A stretch of 64,000 bases of DNA from assembly GCA_903822005.1 (NCBI GenBank), contig CAIJNL010000025.1, positions 1-64,000 of the forward strand. Direction: 5' to 3'. This document shows positions 36,088 to 45,498 of the stretch, one piece after another. Source of the stretch: an uncultured Nitrospiraceae bacterium (GTDB taxonomy: Bacteria; Nitrospirota; Thermodesulfovibrionia; Thermodesulfovibrionales; Dissulfurispiraceae). Position 1 is the stretch's first letter; every line of letters starts with the position of its first letter. The notes beneath the pieces were generated by a model. That model saw only the letters and a list, made by a program, of their open reading frames with translations. It was not told the origin of the DNA and searched no databases. A program made the translations under genes and the position numbers.

Positions 36088-37049
36088 TGTCTATTTCGAC
36101 TGCATTTCACGACAAACTTAACGGCGCCTGTACTGTGCCTTTGCAGGCGCATGGGCTTGAGGTGCTTCAGGTCAACCTCGGATATCGCTGCAACATGGAA
36201 TGCCGCCATTGTCACGTCAATGCCGGACCCGACCGAAAAGAAATTATGAGTTCCGAAAATATCGATCGTGTGATCGATATAGTTTCCGGCAACGGGATCT
36301 CTACCCTTGATATAACCGGGGGAGCGCCCGAACTGCATCCGGAGTTTACCCGGCTGGTCCGAGAGGCGATGACAGCAGGCTGCCATGTGATCGTAAGGTG
36401 TAATCTGACGGTACTCCTCGAACCCGGCATGGAGCATCTGTTCGAATTTTACGCAGATTTTCCGGTCGAGATAGTCGCGTCTTTTCCATACTATCGTGAA
36501 GCTGACCTTGACCGCATGCGCGGCGCAGGTTCTTTTGCAAAGAGCATACGGGTCATGAAGCGGCTGAATCAGATGGGATACGGCGTGCCCGGAAGCGGCC
36601 GCGTCCTTAACCTTGTCTATAATCCGGGCGGCGCCTTTTTGCCGGCTTCTCAATGTTCTCTTGAGGCGGAATTCAAAAATGCCCTCGAAAAGCATGATAT
36701 CGTGTTCAGCAGACTGCTCTCTCTTGTGAACATGCCGATCGGCCGTTTCAGGGACTTTCTCGTCAGGACGAACAATTATGATGCCTACGTTAAGAGACTC
36801 GCGGACGCTTTTAATCCGGACACGCTTGCTGGGGTGATGTGCCGCCAGATAGTGAGTGTGGCCTGGGACGGCAGGCTCTTTGACTGCGATTTCAACCAGA
36901 TGCTCGACATGCCGATAGAACCGCCTTATCCCGGCAGGCTTGAGGACTTCGATTATGACATGCTCGCAAACCGCAGGATTATAGTTGGCAACCACTGCTT
37001 TGGCTGCACGGCGGGGCAGGGCTCTTCATGCGGCGGCGCTATTGACTGA
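36087..37049 (+). CDS. arsS: Arsenosugar biosynthesis radical SAM protein ArsS
   Basis: This 320-residue radical SAM enzyme has the cluster motif CNMECRHCH near residue 32, the GGAPELHP segment near residue 77, and the C-terminal cysteine-rich HCFGCTAGQGSSCGG typical of the ArsS family. ArsS is implicated in adding a deoxyadenosyl group to methylated arsenic on the way to arsenosugars. No arsM methyltransferase or other ars gene is in the window, so the substrate must come from elsewhere or differ. It is translationally coupled to the AhpD-like gene. Confidence 0.88.
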   Translation: MSISTAFHDKLNGACTVPLQAHGLEVLQVNLGYRCNMECRHCHVNAGPDRKEIMSSENIDRVIDIVSGNGISTLDITGGAPELHPEFTRLVREAMTAGCHVIVRCNLTVLLEPGMEHLFEFYADFPVEIVASFPYYREADLDRMRGAGSFAKSIRVMKRLNQMGYGVPGSGRVLNLVYNPGGAFLPASQCSLEAEFKNALEKHDIVFSRLLSLVNMPIGRFRDFLVRTNNYDAYVKRLADAFNPDTLAGVMCRQIVSVAWDGRLFDCDFNQMLDMPIEPPYPGRLEDFDYDMLANRRIIVGNHCFGCTAGQGSSCGGAID

Positions 37050-37099
37050 AGGCAGAGGGTTCCCCCCCTGCCCCAGGTGCCATTTTCCTTGCCGCAAGA

Positions 37100-37621
37100 T
37101 TACTTTCTGTATTGCTCTTCGCTGACCTTTTCCATCCAGTCCGCGGACTTGCCGTCAATCCGTTCCACGAGTGATATGTGCGTCATGGATGTGTTTGCCG
37201 TGGCCCCGTGCCAGTGTTTCTGTCCCGGCGGGATACGGACAATATCACCTTTCCGGATTTCCGCGATTTTACCGCCCCATTGCTGAACCCAACCGGTGCC
37301 GTCCGTTACGATCAGGGTCTGGCCCGTTGCGTGGGCGTGCCACGCTGTACGGGCCCCGGGCTCAAAAGTGACGAGGTTAGCAGACAAACGTGAAGGAGCG
37401 ATTTCCTGGAACAGGGGCTCAGAGTGCACCGTGCCGGTAAAATTCGTGGCCGGTCCTCTGCTGGAGGGCTGGGAACCCATCTTTATGATTTTGATTGACT
37501 GCGAATCCTTGCCTGAAGCGGCAGGGGGAGCGCCCAATTCCGAGGCGGCCGCCTGATTTGCATTGGCCGAAACCAAAGCCAGCAGAAAAAACGTCATAAC
37601 TGTTGCGGTGATCAGTTTCAT
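37100..37621 (-). CDS. Exported cupin-domain protein
   Basis: This 173-residue protein has a signal peptide (cleavage near ANA-NQAAAS) and one cupin domain with metal-binding residues in [14 protein letters not shown] and a late GQKHWHGA motif. It resembles the cupins often found with carboxymuconolactone decarboxylases. Its start overlaps the end of the alcohol dehydrogenase gene (ATGA), so the two are co-expressed. Confidence 0.85.
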   Translation of the reverse strand: MKLITATVMTFFLLALVSANANQAAASELGAPPAASGKDSQSIKIIKMGSQPSSRGPATNFTGTVHSEPLFQEIAPSRLSANLVTFEPGARTAWHAHATGQTLIVTDGTGWVQQWGGKIAEIRKGDIVRIPPGQKHWHGATANTSMTHISLVERIDGKSADWMEKVSEEQYRK

Positions 37622-38700
37622 TTATTTCCTCCTTCTGATTGACTGGCAGCCTTCAGGGACGTCATATCTATGGAGAAGCGGTACTTCACATCGGATTTGA
37701 CGAGTCTCTCGTAGGCTTCGTTGACCTTCTGGATGGGGATGACTTCGACATCGGCCGTGATGTCGTGCTTGCCGCAGAAGTCGAGCATCTCCTGTGTCTC
37801 TGCGATGCCGCCAATGAGTGAGCCGGAGAGGCTGCGGCGCCCGAATATCAGGCTGAAGGCAGAAACGGCAAACGGTTTTTCGGGCGCGCCTACAAGCGTG
37901 ATGTTGCCGTCCCGACCAAGCATGTTGAGGTAGGCGTTGATGTCATGTTCCGCGGCAATGGTGTCGAGGATAAAGTCGAATGAACCTGCGTGCTTCTGCA
38001 TCTCTCCAGCATTGGTCGAAATGATGACCTCATCGGCGCCCAGGCGAAGCGCATCCGCTTTCTTGCCTGGAGAGGTGGTGAAGACAACGACGTGTGCTCC
38101 AAACGCACGGGCAAACTTGACCCCCATGTGGCCCAGACCACCCAGGCCGACCACCCCGACTTTTTTGCCCGTGATGTTGCCCCAGCGGCGCATGGGCGAG
38201 TACGTTGTGATCCCGGCGCAAAGCAGAGGCGCGACGCCGGCAAGATTGAGATTGGACGGAACGTGCAGAACGAAGCGTTCATCGACGACAATACTTTCCG
38301 AGTATCCCCCGTAGGTGACGCCCCCGAGGTGTTTGTCCGGGGAGTTGAAGGTGAGGGTCTGGTTTGGGCATAATTGTTCCAGGCCGTCTTTGCAATTGGG
38401 GCATGTGTGGTCCGAATCAACCAGGCAGCCGACGCCCGCAAGGTCGCCCGGCTTGAACTTCGTTACCTTGGAGCCGACCTTGGTGACACGGCCGACAATT
38501 TCGTGGCCGGGGACAATCGGGTAGACAGTGGGCATGATACTGCTCCACTCGTTGCGCACCGAGTGCAGGTCGGAGTGACAGATGCCGCAGAAAAGGATCT
38601 CTATCTGCACGTCACTTTCAGTGTTATCGCGTCTTGGGATCGTGAAGGGGGCCAGGGGTGATGTTGCACTGGCAGCGGAATAGGCTTTTGCTTTGTACAT
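37618..38700 (-). CDS. Zinc-dependent alcohol dehydrogenase (YahK/CAD type)
   Basis: This 360-residue medium-chain dehydrogenase has catalytic zinc ligands in GICHSDLH and PGHEIVG, the structural zinc site in CPNCKDGLEQLC, and the nucleotide motif VVGLGGLGHMGVKFA. TTSPGK after strand 2 fits NADP preference. YahK-type enzymes reduce a broad range of aldehydes. It is first in a two-gene operon with the exported cupin. Confidence 0.92.
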   Translation of the reverse strand: MYKAKAYSAASATSPLAPFTIPRRDNTESDVQIEILFCGICHSDLHSVRNEWSSIMPTVYPIVPGHEIVGRVTKVGSKVTKFKPGDLAGVGCLVDSDHTCPNCKDGLEQLCPNQTLTFNSPDKHLGGVTYGGYSESIVVDERFVLHVPSNLNLAGVAPLLCAGITTYSPMRRWGNITGKKVGVVGLGGLGHMGVKFARAFGAHVVVFTTSPGKKADALRLGADEVIISTNAGEMQKHAGSFDFILDTIAAEHDINAYLNMLGRDGNITLVGAPEKPFAVSAFSLIFGRRSLSGSLIGGIAETQEMLDFCGKHDITADVEVIPIQKVNEAYERLVKSDVKYRFSIDMTSLKAASQSEGGNK

Positions 38701-39209
38701 GGCTTAATCCTCCTGATGGTTTTATTATACTGGATCAGCGTTCTGCCCGTGTTTATCCTTTAACTATTTCGGGTCGAACTGTTTCATGGATTTTACACCC
38801 ATCTGTTTGCTGCCTATTTATAATTCTAGTGTAATTCCGGAAGAACACAAACAGGTAGAGACCAACCCTGCTCATTTTGAATGGAAATGAACTATAGCAA
38901 GTAACAATCAGCCATAATGACGTCTACTGAAAGTCAAGAAAATCGGTAAGCCTTCAATATTGCGCATTTCCGAAAGAAATACTGATAACCGCATTTTTGC
39001 ATTCCGGCTTCTGAGTCACTTCACAAGATTTGATCAAATGAGATATTAACTGCAGGTTCAGTTAGCGGTGTGAAGCTTTATTTTACTTGTACAGATTTGA
39101 ATGAGGAGAATAAAGTTGTACACTGAACCTAATACCAAAATCACATCTCCAGACAGTGTCTGAGATGCTCTATGTATCCAAAAGCAGACGAACGGGAATA
39201 ATTAACGTG
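38701..39209. other. Intergenic region without a visible gene
   Basis: About 500 bases separate the divergent alcohol dehydrogenase and chromate transporter genes. The stretch is AT-rich with no convincing reading frame. It holds a perfect palindrome ATTTGATCAAAT at 39028-39039 and a 9-base inverted pair AGGTTCAGT (39054-39062) and ACTGAACCT (39122-39130). Promoters for both genes must lie here, but I cannot place them. Confidence 0.5.
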
Positions 39210-40505
39210 ATGACGAAACCAACATTTATTGAAGCATTGCGCTATTGGCTTAAACTTGGTTTTATCAGCTTCGGCGGGCCAACCGGACAGATAGCGATGA
39301 TGCATAAGGATCTGGTTGAGAAGAAGAAATGGATACCCGAAGACCATTTCCTCCAGGCGCTCAACTTCTGCATGCTTCTCCCCGGTCCTGAAGCCCAGCA
39401 ACTGGCGATCTATATCGGCTGGCTCCTGCATGGGACGAGAGGCGGAATTGTGGCTGGGGTGTTATTTGTCCTGCCTTCGGTTTTCATACTTTGGGGACTC
39501 TCCTGGCTCTATGTTTCCATGGGGGATGTAGCAGCTGTTGATGCATTCTTTTATGGATTGAAGCCGGCTGTGGCTGCCATTGTCGCTGAAGCAGTCATCC
39601 GCATTGGGAAAAGGGCTCTCAGGAATGAAGTGTTTATCACTCTGGCTGCACTGTCATTCATCGGAATATATTTTCTGCATATTCCATTTCCGGCCATCAT
39701 TCTCGCTGCCGGGTGCATCGGTTATGCAGGCAGCATTTATGCTCCGGCCAGGTTCACAGTGACAACTGACAATAAATACATAGATCCCTCGGAATATGTT
39801 ATTGCTGATTCGAGGGCTGCCGAAGCATCAACTGCCGGCTGGCGGCATTCCCTGAAAGTGATAGCGATATGCCTGCCGCTCTGGTTTCTACCCATAATCC
39901 TCCTTGGTTTCTTGAGAGGCTGGAATGATATATTCATCGATATCGGTCTTCTTTTCAGCAAAGCTGCAATGGTGACCTTTGGCGGGGCGTATGCCGTGCT
40001 CGCTTACATTGACCAGCAGGCTGTCATGCAATATGGCTGGATACGACCTGAGCAGATGATCGATGGTCTTGGCCTGGCCGAAACTACTCCTGGTCCACTT
40101 ATCATGGTGACTCAGTTTGTCGGCTACCTTGCAGCCTTTTACAACGCTAAAGGGCTTCAGCCGGCTGTCGCTGGTGCGATCGGAGGTCTGCTCACTACCT
40201 GGGTGACCTTTACCCCATGCTTCATGTGGATATTTGTCGGCGCCCCGTATATCGAAAAGGTAAGACGAAATGTCCGCCTTGGCGCAGCTCTATCAGCCAT
40301 TACCGCGGCCGTAGTCGGCGTTGTACTAAATCTGTCGGTATTCTTTGCATATCATGTGCTGATGCCTGCAGGCAAAGGATTCGACTGGTATGCCCTTGTA
40401 GCTGCTTTGATAGCGTTTGTCGGAATGATATATTTTAAGCGGGGAATGGTCCCGGTGATTATAGGCTCAGCACTGGCCGGCTTTCTCTGGAAGACGGTAG
40501 TGTAA
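39210..40505 (+). CDS. chrA: Chromate transporter, long-chain ChrA type
   Basis: This CHR-superfamily protein has the two homologous halves of a long-chain ChrA, each about six helices: LGFISFGGPTGQIAMMH and LLPGPEAQQLAIYIGW in the first half, FSKAAMVTFGGAYAVLAYI and LAETTPGPLIMVTQFVGY in the second. ChrA exports chromate in characterised cases. The start is uncertain: the track uses 39156, but the family begins near MTKPTFIEALRYWLKLG, so I take the ATG at 39210, although its ribosome-binding site is weak. Confidence 0.88.
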   Translation: MTKPTFIEALRYWLKLGFISFGGPTGQIAMMHKDLVEKKKWIPEDHFLQALNFCMLLPGPEAQQLAIYIGWLLHGTRGGIVAGVLFVLPSVFILWGLSWLYVSMGDVAAVDAFFYGLKPAVAAIVAEAVIRIGKRALRNEVFITLAALSFIGIYFLHIPFPAIILAAGCIGYAGSIYAPARFTVTTDNKYIDPSEYVIADSRAAEASTAGWRHSLKVIAICLPLWFLPIILLGFLRGWNDIFIDIGLLFSKAAMVTFGGAYAVLAYIDQQAVMQYGWIRPEQMIDGLGLAETTPGPLIMVTQFVGYLAAFYNAKGLQPAVAGAIGGLLTTWVTFTPCFMWIFVGAPYIEKVRRNVRLGAALSAITAAVVGVVLNLSVFFAYHVLMPAGKGFDWYALVAALIAFVGMIYFKRGMVPVIIGSALAGFLWKTVV

Positions 40506-40573
40506 ATAACAGGAAGCAGCACTTTGGTAATGTTTATTTAAAGGAGCTCGCAAAGCTCATCGGGAGGATTAAG

Positions 40574-41314
40574 ATGAAGTGCTATAGATCATTCTGTTTT
40601 ATTATCGCTATTGTGACAGTATCAATTGTATCGGGGATATTATTGACACCTGAACTTTCGGCCTCGGAACCAGCTGGCAGAATAATAGATTTTCAGAAAG
40701 ATACAATCGGCGCAGAACCAAAAACATTCCTGTCGATTATGGGGGTGTGGTTAATCGAAAAGGACGGCGCGCGACAAGTATACGCTGTTGATGGTCGAAA
40801 ATGGAAACAGGGAACCTTATCGCAGCAGCTAGTTGATAATGCTAAATCAGTATTTGGGCCTGAGTATGCTTTATTCATAAAGAACATTTCCTTATATAAT
40901 GAATTCCCTCTGAGCATCTGCAAAGATTGTCAAAGCTTTCGAAACGGCTCATTGACGGTTTCTTTTAAGGCGATAGCCGGGAAGGAAGACCAGGCTGCCG
41001 GGATAGCATTCAATATAAAGGCAGAAGGAGAGTATCTCGCTGTCAGGGCGAATGCCCTCGAAAACAATCTCGTTCTTTTCAAATTTGAGAAAGGGAAACG
41101 TTCCTCTTTGCAATGGATAAAGAATGTCCCTCCGCCGGGAAAAGGATGGCATACATTGAAGGTGCTTATTAAGGACAGAAAGATTGAAGGATATCTTGAC
41201 GGTAAAAAATATATCGATTATACCCTCAAGACTGACATTAACGGCAGAGTAGGTCTTTGGTCCAAAGCAGATTCACATGTTCTCTTCGACAATTTCATAG
41301 CGAAACAAAAATAG
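40574..41314 (+). CDS. Exported protein with concanavalin A-like (LamG-type) fold
   Basis: This 246-residue protein has an N-terminal signal or anchor helix (about residues 8-27), then a domain with the pattern of a LamG/DUF1080-type jelly roll: GVWLIEKDGARQVY, AGIAFNIKAEGEYLAVRANA, GWHTLKVLIKDRKIEGYLDGKKY and GRVGLWSKADSHVLFDNF. Such domains bind carbohydrates. It follows chrA by 68 bases on the same strand, with GGGAGGA before the ATG. Confidence 0.65.
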   Translation: MKCYRSFCFIIAIVTVSIVSGILLTPELSASEPAGRIIDFQKDTIGAEPKTFLSIMGVWLIEKDGARQVYAVDGRKWKQGTLSQQLVDNAKSVFGPEYALFIKNISLYNEFPLSICKDCQSFRNGSLTVSFKAIAGKEDQAAGIAFNIKAEGEYLAVRANALENNLVLFKFEKGKRSSLQWIKNVPPPGKGWHTLKVLIKDRKIEGYLDGKKYIDYTLKTDINGRVGLWSKADSHVLFDNFIAKQK

Positions 41315-41358
41315 AACTTATGGGGCAGTTGTCGAAAGACGGCAATGATGCACGAAAA

Positions 41359-41652
41359 CTATTGCAGAGAAACCCCGCTGGCAGTTTTTTTTCTGGCTTT
41401 CACTGTTTTCTTTGTAGCAGTCTCCTGCTTCATCTCCGTTGCGGCAGGGGATACAGTTATTTCCTTTGGCGTTTCTTTAACGTCCATTGTTGAATCAATG
41501 TCACTGGTGACATCCGATATGGCTTTTTTTAGTTCCCTGATACTCTTGCCGAGTCCTTTACCAAGTTCAGGAAGCTTGCCAGGCCCGAAGACTATCAGGG
41601 CTATGGCAAGTATAATGATTAAATGCATCGGTTGAAACAATCCTTCAAACAT
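41359..41652 (-). CDS. tatA: Twin-arginine translocase subunit TatA/TatE
   Basis: This 97-residue protein has the TatA layout: a short N-terminal membrane helix (PMHLIIILAIALIVF), the FGPGKLPELGKGLG hinge, an amphipathic helix with SIRELKKAISD and a charged, disordered Lys-rich tail. TatA forms the pore of the Tat pathway used in this window by the hydrogenase small subunit and the C-GCAxxG-C-C protein. No tatB or tatC is adjacent. Confidence 0.9.
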   Translation of the reverse strand: MFEGLFQPMHLIIILAIALIVFGPGKLPELGKGLGKSIRELKKAISDVTSDIDSTMDVKETPKEITVSPAATEMKQETATKKTVKARKKTASGVSLQ

Positions 41653-42001
41653 ACGCTACCTCCATAATAATTATATTATAACCTTTCAGTGGCAACTCAA
41701 CCTCATGCATGCAAATTTTCCTGCACTTTATAATAATGATTTATCAAACGATTCCTGGATTAAAACGAAAAGGAAATTGTCAGAGGATATTGCAACTTGT
41801 CGGTGACTACTAACTGAAAGCATCTTTGAGAACGGCACATATTGGAATGGGCCATGAGCTGCTCTGACGTGCGCCGCGTGTATCCCTCGGCACAAAACTC
41901 TCTGCGCCATTGTGTTGGGTATATTAATTTCTCACTGTCTATTATAAATGCCGCGTGATCGTGTGCTATTATATCGACATTGCAAATAACCGCGTCACTT
42001 T
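41653..42001. other. Intergenic region without a visible gene
   Basis: About 350 bases between tatA (minus) and the DedA gene (plus). I find no reading frame with a ribosome-binding site and no RNA structure I can support. The 60-codon minus-strand frame in the track has no family resemblance. Confidence 0.5.
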
Positions 42002-42577
42002 ATGACAATACCTGAAATCCTTGAATATCTCATTCGTAACTATGGCTACAGTGCCTTGCTGGTCGGCACGTTTCTCGAAGGGGAAACGATATTACTGCTC
42101 GGTGGTGTAGGCGCATCGCTTGGCTATCTCGATCTTTCGCTCGTTATGGCTATTGCAGTGGTAGGTAGTTTCTCGGGAGACCAGTTTTACTTCTATGTGG
42201 GCCGTTGGAAAGGGAACGTAATTCTTGCGCGTTTCCCGAGGCTTTATCAGAAAGTTCAGAGGGTTCACCACTTTCTTGAACGGTATCACGATGCGATCAT
42301 GCTCAGCTTCCGCTTTGTTTATGGGATTCGCATTATGACGCCGTTTGTCCTTGGCATGAGCAATCGAGTTAATGCAGGCAGGTTTGCTTTCTTTAATTTT
42401 GCGGGAGCTATACTATGGTCAGTCGGTGTTGCAGGAGGTGGCTATCTGTTCGGACATGCTGTAGAGTTGTTTCTTGCTGATGTCAAACAGTTTCAGATTC
42501 TTGCGATTGCCATTGCAATATGCGCAGCTGTCGGCTTTTGGTATCTGCAGAAACGGAAATTCTGGAAAAAGCGTTAA
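42002..42577 (+). CDS. DedA family membrane protein
   Basis: This 191-residue protein matches the DedA/SNARE-associated family: FLEGETILLLGG near residue 23, FSGDQFYFYVGRWKG near residue 58, YHDAIMLSFRFVYGIRIMTPFVLGM near residue 98 and a C-terminal helix. DedA proteins are linked to lipid-carrier recycling and membrane homeostasis. No Shine-Dalgarno is evident before the ATG. Confidence 0.88.
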   Translation: MTIPEILEYLIRNYGYSALLVGTFLEGETILLLGGVGASLGYLDLSLVMAIAVVGSFSGDQFYFYVGRWKGNVILARFPRLYQKVQRVHHFLERYHDAIMLSFRFVYGIRIMTPFVLGMSNRVNAGRFAFFNFAGAILWSVGVAGGGYLFGHAVELFLADVKQFQILAIAIAICAAVGFWYLQKRKFWKKR

Positions 42578-42848
42578 CCCAATACTCTATAAGGAACGCA
42601 TTGAGCGTATTCTGAGGATGTTGCATATTATTGACTATAAGAAACGAAAAGCGAAAAGAGCCCCCAATAAGCAGGACTAAGAAATGCGAAGAGCACCAGG
42701 ACGCCAAGAATGACTTCCTTCTCACTTCACGAAGAATTGCGTATTTCCACTTGTACACTGCAACATATTTAGGTTGGCATGCCGCAAGGATTGCTGTGAG
42801 AAACCTCTCCTGCCCTTGCCAACATGAGATAGGCACTATTCCCTGCGA

Positions 42849-45383
42849 TCACATCCGCTTTTTTACCTTACGGGTCGGTATCGCATTCCAAGGATCATCC
42901 GGCCAGGGATGCTTCGGATAGCGCCCCTTCATTTCCTTCTTTACCTGATGGTAACTGCTGTCCCAGAAACCCTTTAGGTCCTGAGTGATCTGCAGCGGCT
43001 TGCGCGACGGTGAGAGCAGGTGAAGAAGTATCTTTACCCTCCCTCCGGCAATCTTCGGCGTATCGGCAAGTCCGAACATCTCCTGAAGTTTAACGCCGAG
43101 CACCGGAATATCTCCCGATTCATAGTCAAGCACAACGCGGCTCCCGCTCGGCACAACAATATGCGTCGGTGAGCGGTCATCCAGCAGGCGCTGCTGTTCA
43201 CGCGTCAGCATTGCCCTTAGTGCAGGCAGTATGTCGAGCTTTGCAATGTCCTGCGCAGTGCGTGCAGGGCCAAGCCAGGGCTGCAGCCATTTATTGGTTT
43301 TTTTAAGCAGCGCCTCAGCCGATAGATCAGGCCATGACTCAGCGGGAAAGTGTTTTGCCATCAGGGCGACGCGACCCTGAAACTGCAGGGCTTCTTTAGT
43401 AAAAGTAAGAGTTGCGACAGATGTTCTGATGGCATCGCATAGTATCGGCGATGCCTCATCATCAGACGGCCTGAAGGGTTTGGTCGAAAGAAGGATGCTG
43501 CCGATCTTTTCTTCGATGGTGGCAACTATCCTGCCTTCGCGCCTGTCCCATTCAACGCGGCGTGTGGTGCGGATTCGATCAGCGCATTCCTCCCTTATGG
43601 TTTCTTCATCAAGGGGCGAAGCGATATGGACGGTGCCTTCTCCCGGGCCGCCTGCATCGAGCTGCGCCGCAACGATATATGGAGAATTACTCAGCGTATT
43701 AGTTGAAGTGAACCTCACACCTTTGCCTTGTGAAAGCACAAAACGGCCTTCGCCGTCAACCCGCTTTTTTGCAATCCGGTCGGGATAAGCGCAAAGCAGG
43801 AGGCGAGAGATCAGTTCATATTTATCTTTAACAGGTTTATCTTTTGTGCCGGACTTCGGCATCAGGCGTAATAGCTGACTGGATGTCCTGTCCGCATTAC
43901 GAAGGGCCCCCGAGTCAGCGCCGCTGGAATCCTTCTTTTCTTTGCGCCAGGAATGAAGCATCCCGAGCCTGTCGGCGATGTCTGCTTCGCGGGAATATAC
44001 CATGCGCCCATGCTCACCACGCTGGACAACATCGCGTTCAGAAAGCAGGGCGGCAAGATCGGCGCCAAGGGCAGGGCAGCCCAGATCCGACGCTCTTAAC
44101 AGCAATGACGCGAGTCGCGGATGGAGTGGCATGCGCACCATTGCCCTGCCTCTTTCAGTAATTGAGCCGGACAGATCTATTGCCCCAAGTTCTGTCAGCA
44201 ATTCTTTGGCAGCTGCCCATGAAGCTTGCGGCGGCGCATCGAGCCATGAGAGCCCTGAAGGTCCGGTCACCCCCCATGCCGCCAGTTCGAGGGCAAGGGA
44301 TGAAAGGTCGGATATGAGTATTTCAGGCGGAGAAAAAGGGAGCATGGAGTTGAAGGTATGCTGGCTGTAAAGGCGGTAGCATACGCCCGGACTGAGCCTT
44401 CCGGCCCTGCCTTTGCGCTGCTCGGCGGATGATCTTGAGGCAGAGACAGTGATCAGCCTGTTCATACCGGTGGCCGGGTCATACTGAAGCCTGCGTGCAA
44501 GGCCGCTGTCGATTACAATGCGAACCCCTTCGATAGTGAGGCTTGTTTCAGCGATATTCGTTGCGAGCACTATCTTGCGCTGTTGCGCCGGCAGTATCGC
44601 CCGCTCCTGTTCCTCAAAGGGCAGGTCGCCATAAAGAGGATGAAGGGTGACCGAAGACTCTTTTTTTTCTATCTCAGGGCGCAGCTCTGCAGCACATGCA
44701 CGGATATCACCGGAACCCGGAAGGAATACGAGGATGTCCCCTTCATCTTCATTGAGCGCGGTTTTAACCGCATCTCTTACCTTGACTGATAGCGGTATGT
44801 TATTCCTGTCCTCAGAATATTTCTCGGACACAGGGAATGCCCTGCCGCCTGATGTGATGACCGGCGCGTCTCCAAGCAGGCCCGCAACAGGGGCGCAGTC
44901 GAGCGTGGCAGACATGACGATTATCTTCAGGTCCTCCCTCAGGCAGCGACGCGCGTCGAGGCTTAGAGACAGGGCAAGGTCAGCATTAAGGCTGCGTTCA
45001 TGGAATTCATCGAAAATGATTATTGCGATCCCTTCGAGACCGGGGTCAGCCTGGATACGGCGGGTGAGTATTCCCTCAGTTACGACTTCAATCTTAGTGG
45101 CTGCGGAAACCCTGTTATCAAAGCGTATTGTATAACCTACGGTCTGACCGATCTCTTCGCCCAGCAGATGCGCCATCCAGCGGGCCGCCGAGACAGCGGC
45201 GATCCTTCGTGGTTCGAGCATGATGATGCGGCTGCCTGGCATCAGGGCGTCGAGCAGTGCCAAAGGCACACGTGTAGTCTTGCCTGCTCCAGGCGGGGCA
45301 TGCAGGACAACAGAGGGACACTTTCGTAGCGCCTCTTTCAGTGCGGGGATTATCTCATCTATCGGACAGGCTTTCACAGGCAT
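42849..45383 (-). CDS. hrpB: ATP-dependent helicase HrpB
   Basis: This 844-residue DEAH-box helicase has Walker A APPGAGKTTRVP near residue 30, the DEFHERS box near residue 125, VMSATLD near residue 156, ATNIAETSLTIEGV near residue 275 and the QRKGRAGR motif near residue 322. The distinctive HrpB C-terminal region (LAPSRRPLQ-like PSRKPLQITQDLKGFW and KEMKGRYPKHPWPDDP) confirms the subfamily. Its cellular role is poorly defined. It is divergent from the iclR-led uronate operon. Confidence 0.95.
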   Translation of the reverse strand: MPVKACPIDEIIPALKEALRKCPSVVLHAPPGAGKTTRVPLALLDALMPGSRIIMLEPRRIAAVSAARWMAHLLGEEIGQTVGYTIRFDNRVSAATKIEVVTEGILTRRIQADPGLEGIAIIIFDEFHERSLNADLALSLSLDARRCLREDLKIIVMSATLDCAPVAGLLGDAPVITSGGRAFPVSEKYSEDRNNIPLSVKVRDAVKTALNEDEGDILVFLPGSGDIRACAAELRPEIEKKESSVTLHPLYGDLPFEEQERAILPAQQRKIVLATNIAETSLTIEGVRIVIDSGLARRLQYDPATGMNRLITVSASRSSAEQRKGRAGRLSPGVCYRLYSQHTFNSMLPFSPPEILISDLSSLALELAAWGVTGPSGLSWLDAPPQASWAAAKELLTELGAIDLSGSITERGRAMVRMPLHPRLASLLLRASDLGCPALGADLAALLSERDVVQRGEHGRMVYSREADIADRLGMLHSWRKEKKDSSGADSGALRNADRTSSQLLRLMPKSGTKDKPVKDKYELISRLLLCAYPDRIAKKRVDGEGRFVLSQGKGVRFTSTNTLSNSPYIVAAQLDAGGPGEGTVHIASPLDEETIREECADRIRTTRRVEWDRREGRIVATIEEKIGSILLSTKPFRPSDDEASPILCDAIRTSVATLTFTKEALQFQGRVALMAKHFPAESWPDLSAEALLKKTNKWLQPWLGPARTAQDIAKLDILPALRAMLTREQQRLLDDRSPTHIVVPSGSRVVLDYESGDIPVLGVKLQEMFGLADTPKIAGGRVKILLHLLSPSRKPLQITQDLKGFWDSSYHQVKKEMKGRYPKHPWPDDPWNAIPTRKVKKRM

Positions 45384-45444
45384 GTACCATAAAGTTCATC
45401 ATTATTATATAATGCCGGACGTCGATATTACCTAAAAATTTCTC

Positions 45445-45473
45445 TTGACAATGCGTCAAAAATTTCATATAAT
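45445..45473 (+). promoter_or_regulatory. Consensus sigma-70 promoter of the uronate operon
   Basis: TTGACA (45445-45450), 17 bases, then TATAAT (45468-45473): a full-consensus promoter ending 18 bases before the iclR-type start codon. Such strength implies tight repression, which the overlapping sites described next could supply. Confidence 0.8.
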
Positions 45474-45498
45474 GGAACAAGGTTTCGTAATATGGAAC
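45463..45498. promoter_or_regulatory. Two tandem IclR-type operator sites
   Basis: TTTCATATAATGGAAC (45463-45478) and TTTCGTAATATGGAAC (45483-45498) are direct repeats spaced exactly 20 bases apart. Each is an imperfect palindrome of the form TTTC-N7-GGAA(C), like known IclR-family sites. The first covers the -10 box and the second covers the start codon of the regulator gene, which fits autorepression. Confidence 0.65.

Noticed and set aside
36084-36995. 303-codon frame antisense to arsS
   Set aside because: It covers arsS almost exactly and has no family features or ribosome-binding site.
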